From Armatimonadota bacterium (GTDB taxonomy: Bacteria > Armatimonadota > Zipacnadia > Zipacnadales > FEN-943): 5,854 nucleotides of DNA. Below the pieces are notes generated by a model. That model was not told the origin of the DNA and did not search any database. It was given only the letters and a program-made list of their open reading frames with translations. A program made the position numbers and the translations under genes. Where the stretch lies: assembly GCA_026419655.1 (NCBI GenBank), contig JANZZA010000686.1, positions 1 through 5,854 on the forward strand. Reading direction: 5' to 3'. Of this stretch, positions 1 through 5,854 are shown piece by piece (the first letter of the stretch is position 1; each line of letters begins with the position of its first letter).

Positions 1-351
1 TCCCGTCAATCCCGGATAGCAGTTGCCCATACACTGGCTGTCGTTTGCTGCGCTGGGGTACTTGTACATGTCATTGTTCTTGCTGTAGGGCTGGAGTTGC
101 TCGAACCATTGAAGGGCCAGGCCCGTGTTGCCCCAGTTGCCGCACACGCTCGGATGCGTCGGGAAACCTTCATCATAATCCTGCACGTAAGCGAGAGCAG
201 CTAGAGCCATTTGTTTGAGGTTGGAAAGACAGGAGGCCTGTCGGGCTTTCTCACGTGCCCGCGCGAAGACGGGGAAGAGAATCGCTGCGAGGATAGCGAT
301 GATTGCTATCACGACCAGTAGCTCGATGAGGGTGAACCCTTTGCACCGCAA
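1..351 (-). CDS. Prepilin-type N-terminal cleavage/methylation protein (type II secretion G-like), partial
   Basis: This is a pseudopilin-like protein made with a class III signal: a prepilin peptidase would cut after Gly5 (MRCKG|FTLIE), leaving an N-terminal Phe with the conserved Glu at +5 of the mature protein. About 20 hydrophobic residues follow (TLIELLVVIAIIAILAAIL), then FPVFARAREKARQASCLSNL and the start of a globular domain containing Tyr-, Asp- and Trp-rich stretches (YVQDYDEGFP, WFEQLQPY). The gene runs off the left edge; 117 residues are visible. I chose the TTG at 351-349 because GGAGG (364-360) lies 8 bases upstream of it, and the resulting short leader is typical of the family. 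An ATG at 366 is in frame and would add five residues, but it has no ribosome site. Proteins of this style occur in many copies in Armatimonadota-like genomes; the individual role (pilus, secretion or surface structure) is not known. It follows the regulator gene by about 100 bases and need not be functionally linked. Confidence 0.88.
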   Translation of the reverse strand, partial: MRCKGFTLIELLVVIAIIAILAAILFPVFARAREKARQASCLSNLKQMALAALAYVQDYDEGFPTHPSVCGNWGNTGLALQWFEQLQPYSKNNDMYKYPSAANDSQCMGNCYPGLTG

Positions 352-357
352 CTGGGA

Positions 358-364
358 CACCTCC
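358..364 (-). promoter_or_regulatory. Shine-Dalgarno site deciding the prepilin start
   Basis: The minus strand reads GGAGGTG, then TCCCAG, then TTG. This near-consensus ribosome site overlaps the competing ATG at 366-364, so that ATG would have no site of its own. It favours initiation at the TTG at 351. Confidence 0.6.
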
Positions 365-366
365 AT

Positions 367-454
367 TGTGTTGTGTTGCCCACCGTCTGCCCACCTATCG
401 GTGGACCCACGTGCTTCCAGCAGCTCCGACCCCGGCATACCACCCCACCCTCGC
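367..454 (-). other. Intergenic gap between regulator and prepilin genes
   Basis: These 88 bases separate the regulator stop from the prepilin gene. They contain a short perfect hairpin (CCACC-GATA-GGTGG on the minus strand, 391-404) without a following T-run, so it is not a convincing terminator. I see no convincing -35/-10 pair. A promoter for the prepilin gene would have to lie here or inside the regulator gene. Confidence 0.4.
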
Positions 455-1228
455 CTATCCACGCGCTGACGACTCGCGCACTACAAGGCGGGCTTTGAGC
501 TTGGCCGCCTGGAGGGGCAGGCCCGACTTTTCAATGCGCCGCAGCAAGAAGTCACAGGCTATCCGGCACATTTCTTCGATATGCTGGACGATGGTCGAGA
601 TTGGCGGCTCGAAGTACTCGGTGTCCTCGACACCATCGCAGCCAACGAGCGCACATTCGCCTGGAACGTCCACGCCCATGTCCTTCAGTCCGCGGAGCAC
701 GCCGATGGCGGTCACGTCATTGCAACAAAACACGCCGTCGGGCAGGCCGCGGCGCTGGGCGTGCTCCTTCATGGCCGCCGGCGCTGCGCGGCGCGTTCCT
801 TCGGGTAGCACCAGGTACTCTGGCTCCATGCCAAGCTGCTGCATGGTTTTCTCATAGGCTTGCATCCGCTGCTCGCTTGGGTGGAAGGAAACGGCTGGGA
901 CAACGTAAGCTATGCGGCGGCAGCCCGCTGAGACCAGGTGCTTGCAAGCATCCACGGCGGCGCTGTAAAGGTCCACGGCAACACAGTCAAGCTCCACAGC
1001 GACCTCTGCCCCCACGCTGACAACTGGCACCTCGCGGCGCCGCTCGCTTGCCAGAAAAGGCCCCAGCAAGTCCAGGCGCTCTACTGCGATGATGCCGCCC
1101 ACTTCCGCTTCTACCACGCGCATGTCAGCGGCGTATCGCTCGGGGTCTGACTCAGCGCCCTGGGTGATAAGCCCGAAACCAAAGGGATGCAGGTGCTCCT
1201 GGACATACTTCATAACCGGGGAGGCGAA

Positions 1229-1233
1229 GGGGG
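1229..1233 (-). other. Frameshift site (run of five C) inside the LacI-family gene
   Basis: The minus strand reads GGC TAC CCC CTT CGC in the upstream frame. With four C it would read TAC CCC TTC GCC TCC CCG GTT ATG AAG, which gives YPFASPVMK and enters the downstream frame exactly where LacI-family sequence resumes. Protein similarity is good on both sides and poor in the 25 residues that follow the site in the upstream frame, so the break can be placed within a few codons of here. Confidence 0.8.
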
Positions 1234-1474
1234 TAGCCGACGTAAGGCACGGCCAGGCCGATCATGTTACGCCGTCCGGTTACGAGGGCGCGAGCTATGC
1301 GGTTGGGACGATAACCCAGGCGCGCCGCTGCCTCGAACACCGCCTTTTTCGTCGCAGCGGAAACGTAAGGGGAGCATCTCCCGTTGAGTACCCGTGAGGC
1401 TGTTCCCACGGATACTTTGGCCTGAGCCGCGACATCTTGAAGCGTGACACCCACGTGACTGGCTCCGGTGGTAT

Positions 1475-1488
1475 GGCAAACAGTTGCC
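1475..1488. promoter_or_regulatory. Candidate LacI-family operator, half of a tandem pair
   Basis: GGCAAACAGTTGCC has perfect 5-base inverted arms (GGCAA/TTGCC) around ACAG. It lies just upstream of the alternative GTG start at 1454. It shares GGCAAAC and a TTGC half with the next site, 14 bases away. It lacks the central CG usual for LacI-family operators, which lowers confidence. Confidence 0.35.
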
Positions 1489-1489
1489 G

Positions 1490-1501
1490 GCAAACGCTTG
1501 C
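1490..1501. promoter_or_regulatory. Candidate LacI-family operator with central CG
   Basis: GCAAACGCTTGC is palindromic at 10 of 12 positions around a central CG. That is the general form of LacI/GalR-family operators, and it is close to the PurR-type core GCAAACGTTTGC. It sits 36 bases upstream of the GTG at 1454, so it could serve autoregulation of the regulator gene. If ATG 1511 is the true start, the site lies inside the first codons. The regulator's hinge segment IARALVTGR keeps the Leu that in this family enters the DNA minor groove at a central CG. Confidence 0.45.
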
Positions 1502-1511
1502 ATAAGCCCAT

Positions 1512-1772
1512 TACCACTCCCTCCGCTTGTCAAGCCCCGCGGGACGCAAAGCACTGTGTAGTCTTGTCACGGGCTTCTCTTCAGATGGCTGGGGTTCTGT
1601 CAAGCGGTCTTAATGGCTCTTCATCCCGGGAAACGCTGTTAACAGCTTTGTGCGATGGGTCCCTTTCCGAAGCTTTTTCGTGCTGCTAACGGTCCGGCGA
1701 CCATTTCGCGCCAGGTTCACCATACCTCGCCTCGCCACGCCCGTGTGCTTGGGCTTTGTCGCTGTTTCCTTC
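1512..1772 (-). other. Intergenic region upstream of the regulator gene
   Basis: This gap follows the stop of the large exported protein and leads to the regulator. On the minus strand it holds two perfect TTGACA hexamers (1603-1598 and 1533-1528), both within the repeated octamer GCTTGACA. Neither has a good TATAAT-like hexamer 16-18 bases downstream, so no promoter is assigned. The second is at the right distance to transcribe from just before GTG 1454, but it lies next to the GGAGG used by ATG 1511; the two roles exclude each other. A short stem (1688-1705, GGTC-GCCG-GACC core) lacks a T-run, so no intrinsic terminator is evident. I see no additional gene. Confidence 0.45.
1635..1646. repeat. 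Perfect 12-base palindrome GCTGTTAACAGC
   Basis: GCTGTTAACAGC is exactly self-complementary, with partial symmetry continuing outward (AAAC on one side, TTTG on the other). It lies in the gap upstream of the regulator gene, about 124 bases before ATG 1511. Its size and position fit a binding site for a dimeric regulator, but it has a TTAA centre rather than the CG usual for LacI-family operators. The protein that binds it, if any, is unknown. Confidence 0.4.
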
Positions 1773-4700
1773 TCACTTGCCAGTCAAGACTGCGGCGGCC
1801 ATTGGCGGGACGTAAAGGGTTCCGTCGGGCAGGAAACTGGCAGGCTTGGTGCTGCCAGCGATGCGCAGCCTGGAAGCACCCACTCCTGGCACCCGGATGC
1901 GCACGCGCGCAGGTGAAACAGCGTCGAAATTGAGCACAAACAGGGCGGTTCGCCCTCCATGTCGGCGCGCCACGACCAGGACCGTTTCGGGTGCTTGTAC
2001 TGCTGCCGCGGGAAGCTCGATTCGTTGTCCTTCGACAAGCCACGGCTCGATTTGCGCCACCAGCCGTGTGGCAGCGGCCAGAGCGTTGTTGAAACGGCCG
2101 TCAAAACCCCGGTAGGACCAGAATTCTATTCCGCGATAGCCGATGGCCAGATGCTGGAGCACCTGCAGGGCAATCAAGTCTGGCTCATAGTAATTGTAGG
2201 CATCCAGGCGCATGTAGCCAGCCGAGAGCATGGCCCATATTGGCGTGCCGGAGTCGGCCACTTCGCGCAGCCAGGCCTCGGAGTCGGACTGCACAGTCGT
2301 GCGACTGGCCAGAGGTGAGTTGCAGTAGCGGAAAAACATTCCGCCGGCGAGGTATGGCAGCACGGCTTTCCAGCGGAATCTTCCTTCGGCCGGGTAGGAC
2401 GGCGTGGGCCCGCCGCTATTGAGGTACAGGCCGCAGCCGGGCCGCTCCCTGGCGAGCCACTCGGAGAACTTGCGGACCAGTCTTTCATTTTGCCCTGCCG
2501 CGAAGTCTATCCACCTGGCGCTCAGAGCGGCGTTCCCGCGCAGCACGTCAAAACTCAGCGGCAGGGACGGATCGGCGCCTGCAAATTCGCGAAAGGCTTT
2601 CATGCAGCGCTGGCAGAAACACGCGCGCCACGGCGATGGGCCTTCCAGGTTCCAGTTCCAGCCCAACGGTGTGCCCCTGTCGCTGCCTATGTTGTTCTGC
2701 CATGCTTCCTCGAAGGCAGGACTTTCCTCGGCAAGGAGCACTTCGGGACAGATAGCGGCCAGGGTTCCTTCGACTTCAGGACGCCCCAGGGCATTTACGG
2801 CGAGGTCTTCGGGATGGGCCGCGGCATACCTGGGCGCCCACCAGTACCAGAAAAAGCTCCGCATGGTGCTGATTCCGTACTGGCGAGCCAAGGCGTCGAA
2901 GTCGGGGTCGTTTACTCCTTCCTGCAAGCCATTTACGCCAATGCTGCGATAGTGGGCTAGGAGCTCGCGCCAGCCCCTCCGCGGCACGGCCGGCCCATGA
3001 AGCCAGATAAAGACGGGCGTGCGTTGAGGCTGGCGACCGCGCTCCCCCCGCAACATGACTACCGGCGTCACTCGCTCAGGTTCAAGAAGGCTGCCACGTT
3101 TGAGCCGCGTGTACATTTGTCCGCGCAGGGGGAGTTTGCTTCCCTTTGGAACGGCGGCCTTGAGCCATAAGACTATCGGTTCCTGCCACAATTCCAGTTT
3201 GTCTATGGTCGTAGCCGGCGGGGGAGAAGCCACCTCCACCACGACGCGCTTCATCCTTTGCCCGTTCCGCGTCACCTGCGTGCGGCGAAGGGCCTTAATT
3301 TCGGGACAGTTGGAGTAGTCAGCGCGAGATGGAGGGTCGAGCATTTCTAACCATTCGGGGAACTCGATGATTGCCTCATATCCCTCCGGTCCGCCCTCGG
3401 AGCACGCAGCCAGCATCCACAGGTGTGTCAACTGCCCATCGGCTACGTACAGTATCCCGTCATACACCTCGGTGGGCCAAAGAGCGCTGGCCAGAGGACT
3501 GGTACCTGGAAAAAGGTTTCGCACGACCGTCTCGATGGGCCGTACAGAGTCAGCGGTAAGCCTGACATGAAGTCGCAAGGGGCCCGAGGGCAGGTCGCCG
3601 GGCAGAGAAAGTCGTGTCACGCCTGGGGCTTTTACGGGCTGTGCCAGTGTCCTTCCGTGCGGCAGGGCAGCCTCCAGTTTCGCCCCGGCCGGAATGGCCT
3701 TGTCGCTCTCAACCTGGGCAGCCAGCAGTGGTGCGCCGTTGCTCCCGAAGGCCAAGGAGACGTGGCGCAGTCGCAGCGTGGGCCGTCCAAAGACTATGCG
3801 CCCAAATCGCTCGGGCTCGTGGAAACTGCCGCGGACGGGTGCCCAGCTCGTGGTCTCTGCGTGCGGCCGCTCCTCTCGCGTCACGTTGAAGCCCCAGCAA
3901 TCGCCGGGTTGGGGAGCTGCAGCCCCGATCATGTGAAAAGGCAAGGCCATCTCTGCTGTCCAGCCTTTTTCCTGCTGCCGGGCAGCGCATTTCCACTGCC
4001 GGTGGCGGCCATAGTCGTCCCAGCCCACGCCGAGGGCATTTGCGACTGCGTGAAAGTAGTAGAACCACCGACTGACGGGGTCGGGCTGCACAAATACTTC
4101 AACGCAGTCGTCCTGCCATACCGGCCCGGTAGGGTCCCGGTGGGCGATCCTGAGCAGGTCCATTCTGGCCTCATCGCATCTAATAGCCACGTAGAGATTC
4201 CTGTCGTCATAGCAGGCTCTTGCGATGGTTTGCTGGCTCGGCGGTGCGGCGGTATAAAGCCTCACTGACAGGAGAGCCGCTTCGGCTGCTTGCCACGCAG
4301 GTTCGTCCAGCCGGCCATCAATGACGGGTTTGGCGGGGGCGCTTACGTGCGAGGCGTAAATAAAGGGCGTGCCCGGCGCCTCAGGAGCAGCCTCCTGCGG
4401 CGGCTGCTGCTGGGTGGACTCCTGCTTGGTAGCGCCTGCAGCGGCTACCTGCACCGCGTCCACCGCCAGCGCCCCCCAGCATGAGGCTATCTCGATGTGC
4501 ACAGGCCCAGCCGGCAGTGTGGTTCCTGTGGCAAGTTTAGTCCAAGCTGCGCCGTCGGTGGAGACTTCGGCCCGGCAGTAGCCCTGTCGGCCGCGCCGCT
4601 CCAGGACTAGACGCAGGTAATGATGCTGCGTCGTGCTGGTGACGTAGGGCTGCTGTGTTTGCATCCAGTCGCCGCCCAGGGCGACTCTGTATTTTCCCCC

Positions 4701-5159
4701 GTCGCTGAATTCCGGCCAGGTGATGTGAAAGCCGAAGTATCTGGTGCTCTTTTCCCCCGGGCGCGCCCCTTCCAACAGACCTACCCGGGAGTCATATATA
4801 GCCGGCACAGCCCCACCCGGGGGATAGTGGATGCCGGCACGGACTTTGAAAGTCACTGTGAGCGAGCCCTCGGTGCCCTCCGGCGGCAGAAGCCATGTGC
4901 ACGTGCTCGCGACTCCGCGCCATTTGCCGTTTCCGTAGACGAGAAGATGGCCGTGTTGTTGGGCCACGACGGCCCACTGGTCCAGCGGCGCGATGAGCCT
5001 CCAGCGCTCCGGGGCCAGAGCCGGTTTCTCGAAGTCGTCATGGATTTCGACGGGCCAAACGACCGGCGCCGTCTCAGAAACTGCTGCCCAGACGCCTACC
5101 ACCAAAATGAACGCAACAACTCCGGTAGCGGCGCTGTGGCCGACAAAAAGACGCCACAC
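1773..5159 (-). CDS. Large exported multidomain protein: lectin-like domain, CBM9-like domain, TIM-barrel hydrolase-like domain
   Basis: The protein has about 1128 residues; numbering is from the GTG at 5159. A signal peptide (hydrophobic core about 14-27, VVAFILVVGVWAAV) is followed by a concanavalin-like beta-sandwich (about 38-238). A Gln/Glu/Pro linker (about 243-265) leads to a CBM9-like carbohydrate-binding domain (about 268-458) with DGRLDEPAWQ, YDDRNLYVAIRCDE, DDCVEVFVQPD, GWTAEMALPF and GDCWGFNVTREER. A beta-rich middle (about 459-708) comes next, then a barrel-like region (about 708-1038) and a C-terminal beta-sandwich (about 1043-1128) of the kind that closes many glycoside hydrolases. 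The barrel contains WNWNLEGPSP, where Glu839 is a candidate acid/base, followed by CFCQRCMKAFREF, recalling the Cys cluster of GH42-like enzymes. Near its end it has GIEFWSYRG. I see no clear nucleophile, so catalysis is unproven. The start at 5159 has GAGG 9 bases upstream; the in-frame GTG at 5180 has no such site. It likely acts on a glycan outside the cytoplasm and may be co-transcribed with the kinase. Confidence 0.82.
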   Translation of the reverse strand: MWRLFVGHSAATGVVAFILVVGVWAAVSETAPVVWPVEIHDDFEKPALAPERWRLIAPLDQWAVVAQQHGHLLVYGNGKWRGVASTCTWLLPPEGTEGSLTVTFKVRAGIHYPPGGAVPAIYDSRVGLLEGARPGEKSTRYFGFHITWPEFSDGGKYRVALGGDWMQTQQPYVTSTTQHHYLRLVLERRGRQGYCRAEVSTDGAAWTKLATGTTLPAGPVHIEIASCWGALAVDAVQVAAAGATKQESTQQQPPQEAAPEAPGTPFIYASHVSAPAKPVIDGRLDEPAWQAAEAALLSVRLYTAAPPSQQTIARACYDDRNLYVAIRCDEARMDLLRIAHRDPTGPVWQDDCVEVFVQPDPVSRWFYYFHAVANALGVGWDDYGRHRQWKCAARQQEKGWTAEMALPFHMIGAAAPQPGDCWGFNVTREERPHAETTSWAPVRGSFHEPERFGRIVFGRPTLRLRHVSLAFGSNGAPLLAAQVESDKAIPAGAKLEAALPHGRTLAQPVKAPGVTRLSLPGDLPSGPLRLHVRLTADSVRPIETVVRNLFPGTSPLASALWPTEVYDGILYVADGQLTHLWMLAACSEGGPEGYEAIIEFPEWLEMLDPPSRADYSNCPEIKALRRTQVTRNGQRMKRVVVEVASPPPATTIDKLELWQEPIVLWLKAAVPKGSKLPLRGQMYTRLKRGSLLEPERVTPVVMLRGERGRQPQRTPVFIWLHGPAVPRRGWRELLAHYRSIGVNGLQEGVNDPDFDALARQYGISTMRSFFWYWWAPRYAAAHPEDLAVNALGRPEVEGTLAAICPEVLLAEESPAFEEAWQNNIGSDRGTPLGWNWNLEGPSPWRACFCQRCMKAFREFAGADPSLPLSFDVLRGNAALSARWIDFAAGQNERLVRKFSEWLARERPGCGLYLNSGGPTPSYPAEGRFRWKAVLPYLAGGMFFRYCNSPLASRTTVQSDSEAWLREVADSGTPIWAMLSAGYMRLDAYNYYEPDLIALQVLQHLAIGYRGIEFWSYRGFDGRFNNALAAATRLVAQIEPWLVEGQRIELPAAAVQAPETVLVVARRHGGRTALFVLNFDAVSPARVRIRVPGVGASRLRIAGSTKPASFLPDGTLYVPPMAAAVLTGK

Positions 5160-5168
5160 GTCGAACCA

Positions 5169-5172
5169 CCTC
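5169..5172 (-). promoter_or_regulatory. Ribosome binding site deciding the start of the large exported protein
   Basis: GAGG on the minus strand is followed by nine bases and then GTG at 5159. The upstream in-frame GTG at 5180 is preceded by ACAGAAAGC, with no purine-rich site of this kind. The downstream start also gives a compact signal peptide beginning MWRLFVGHSA. Confidence 0.5.
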
Positions 5173-5218
5173 GCTGGCACGCTTTCTGTAATGGGTCAGG
5201 CGGCCTGGCCTTAGTCTT

Positions 5219-5243
5219 TGCCAGAGGCCGCTCGGCCCCGGCA
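5219..5243 (-). other. Stem-loop between the kinase and the large exported protein
   Basis: The minus strand can fold as TGCCGGGGCC-GAGC-GGCCTCTGGCA: a 10-pair stem with two G-T pairs and one bulged base, closed by a 4-base loop. No T-run follows, so it is not a standard intrinsic terminator. In a roughly 120-base gap between co-directional genes it could be a processing or stability element, or a weak terminator that lowers expression of the downstream gene. In GC-rich DNA such stems also arise by chance. Confidence 0.35.
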
Positions 5244-5279
5244 TCCTTCAGTCGGGGCTGCTGGGTTCCCACAGTCCAT

Positions 5280-5854
5280 TCATGCTGTTTCGTAGAACGC
5301 CTCGAGGGCTGGCGGTGCGGAGCAGTATTTGTGGAAAAGTTCGTCGTAGATGTCTCTCTCGGCGGATGGTTCGACTATTTCCTCGCCGGCGCGGACGGCT
5401 TCCTGTGCCTCGGCTATCGAGGAGTAAATGCCTGCTCCGACTAGGGCAAAAAGGGCTGCGCCTACGACAGTGGCTTCTTTTTGTGCGGTCACGACAACCG
5501 GTAGACCCGTCACGTCTGCCCGGATACGATTCCAGAAAACGTTCTTGGAGCCGCCGCCGACAACCCGGATAGCTTTGATTTCGTACCCCGTGGCCTGGGA
5601 GAGGATGCTCAGGGCCTGCCGGAGCTGGAAGCTAAGGCCTTCAAGGGCGGCGCGAATGAGATGGCCGCGAGTCGTGGCCAGCTCCAGCCCCAGAATAGTG
5701 CCGCGGGTGCCGTATTTTTTGGTGGGGCCGGCCGAGGGGACGAAGCTCGGCAAGAATATCACGCCGTCGGCTCCGGGGGAGACTTTTGCGGCCTCGGCCG
5801 CCTCGATTTGAAACCGGTCCTCGCGGCCAGCCAGGTCGGTAAAAGCCAGGTCCC
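5280..5854 (-). CDS. FGGY-family carbohydrate kinase (L-fuculokinase/xylulokinase-like), C-terminal part
   Basis: The visible 190 residues are the C-terminal half of an FGGY sugar kinase, a cytoplasmic enzyme that transfers phosphate from ATP to a sugar, ketose or polyol. The gene continues beyond the right edge. Features in order (visible numbering) are VSPGADGVIFLPSFVPSAGP (25-44), YGTRGTILGLELATTRGHLI (47-66), the helix RAALEGLSFQLRQAL (67-81), the adenosine-binding glycine motif VVGGGSKN (97-104), WNRIRADVTGLPVVV (107-121) and KEATVVGAALFALVGAGIY (125-143), then a helical tail ending FYETA. All are hallmarks of the second actin-like ATPase domain of the family. TRGHLIRAALEGLS with GGGSKN and ADVTGLPV recalls L-fuculokinase and related kinases more than glycerol kinase, but substrate residues lie mostly in the missing N-terminal half, so the sugar is not assigned. 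It ends about 120 bases before the large exported protein on the same strand, consistent with one operon. Confidence 0.9.
   Translation of the reverse strand, partial: DLAFTDLAGREDRFQIEAAEAAKVSPGADGVIFLPSFVPSAGPTKKYGTRGTILGLELATTRGHLIRAALEGLSFQLRQALSILSQATGYEIKAIRVVGGGSKNVFWNRIRADVTGLPVVVTAQKEATVVGAALFALVGAGIYSSIAEAQEAVRAGEEIVEPSAERDIYDELFHKYCSAPPALEAFYETA

Larger units (their letters stand above)
455..1511 (-). pseudogene. LacI/GalR-family sugar-responsive transcriptional regulator, split by a frameshift
   Basis: Two overlapping minus-strand frames together give one complete LacI-family repressor. The upstream frame has the helix-turn-helix (VTLQDVAAQAKVSVGTASRV, then LNG) and the hinge helix (RPNRIARALVTGRR), and enters the effector domain at NMIGLAVPYVG before going out of register and stopping at 1152. 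The downstream frame resumes with PFASPVMKYVQEHLHPFGFG and continues through the periplasmic-binding-protein-like core (GVFCCNDVTAIGVLRGLKDM, VPGECALVGCDG, EPPISTIVQHIEEM) to RLVVRESSARG and the stop at 455. Dropping one base of the C5 run at 1233-1229 joins them as ...GLAVPYVGYPFASPVMKY..., which fits the family. The start is uncertain. ATG 1511 has GGAGG 8 bases upstream. GTG 1454 has GGAG 8 bases upstream and gives MGVTLQDVA, with a repaired length of 332 residues, the usual family length. Either this is a young pseudogene, an assembly or sequencing indel, or a +1 recoding site. The ligand is unknown; the neighbouring kinase and exported protein suggest a sugar. Confidence 0.85.

Noticed and set aside
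391..404. Hairpin CCACC-GATA-GGTGG after the regulator gene as an intrinsic terminator
   Set aside because: The stem is only five pairs and no T-run follows on the minus strand.
455..1213. The downstream half of the LacI-family protein as an independent gene starting at ATG 1213
   Set aside because: The upstream in-frame sequence (PFASPV) continues the family similarity before this ATG, and the DNA-binding half sits directly upstream in another frame. It is a fragment of one gene.
3423..4268. Long plus-strand open frame antisense to the large exported protein
   Set aside because: It lies opposite well-supported CBM9-like coding sequence, has no recognisable domain, and is the kind of shadow frame expected in GC-rich DNA.
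5211..5279. Minus-strand 22-codon open frame (ATGGACTGTGGG...) right after the kinase stop
   Set aside because: It has no ribosome site, no recognisable features, and it runs through the stem-loop; chance is the simpler explanation.
4620..5444. Long plus-strand open frame crossing the gap between the exported protein and the kinase
   Set aside because: It is antisense to two supported genes, its composition is rich in Arg, Gly and Ala, and no domain is recognisable.
1..5854. CRISPR array, tRNA or rRNA gene, insertion sequence
   Set aside because: I saw no regularly spaced repeats, no cloverleaf or rRNA-like stretch, and no transposase or terminal inverted repeats.

Overview
The window reads as high-GC bacterial DNA in which every supportable gene lies on the minus strand, so gene order runs from high to low coordinates. 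The best clue to the organism is the prepilin-like protein at the left edge: its N-terminus (GFTLIELLVVIAIIAILAAI, then LFPVFARAREKARQASCLSN) is a style I associate from memory with Armatimonadota and some neighbouring environmental phyla. This is inference, not a database match. A large secreted multidomain carbohydrate-active protein beside a sugar kinase and a LacI-type regulator fits a saprophytic, polysaccharide-using bacterium.

Layout in transcription order: (1) 5854-5280, the C-terminal 190 residues of an FGGY-family sugar kinase, closest by eye to the L-fuculokinase/xylulokinase type, cut by the window edge. (2) About 120 bases holding a strong imperfect stem-loop. (3) 5159-1773, a very large exported protein of about 1128 residues: signal peptide, concanavalin-like beta-sandwich, Gln/Glu/Pro linker, CBM9-like domain, a beta-rich middle, a TIM-barrel-like domain resembling a glycoside hydrolase, and a C-terminal beta-sandwich. 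(4) A 261-base gap with a perfect 12-base palindrome and two TTGACA hexamers. (5) 1511-455, a LacI/GalR regulator split into two frames by what looks like one extra C in a run of five at 1229-1233; removing one base restores a normal-length protein. Two tandem operator-like sequences lie at its 5' end. (6) An 88-base gap. (7) 351-1, the N-terminal part of a type IV pilin-like/type II secretion G-like protein, cut by the window edge.

The kinase, the exported protein and the regulator could form a sugar-utilisation locus: the large protein binds and perhaps cleaves a glycan outside the cytoplasm, the kinase phosphorylates the released (keto)sugar, and the LacI-type protein controls expression. 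The substrate cannot be read from the sequence. The two points most worth a second look are the frameshifted regulator and the large protein, whose barrel has a plausible acid/base glutamate but no obvious nucleophile in the expected place.
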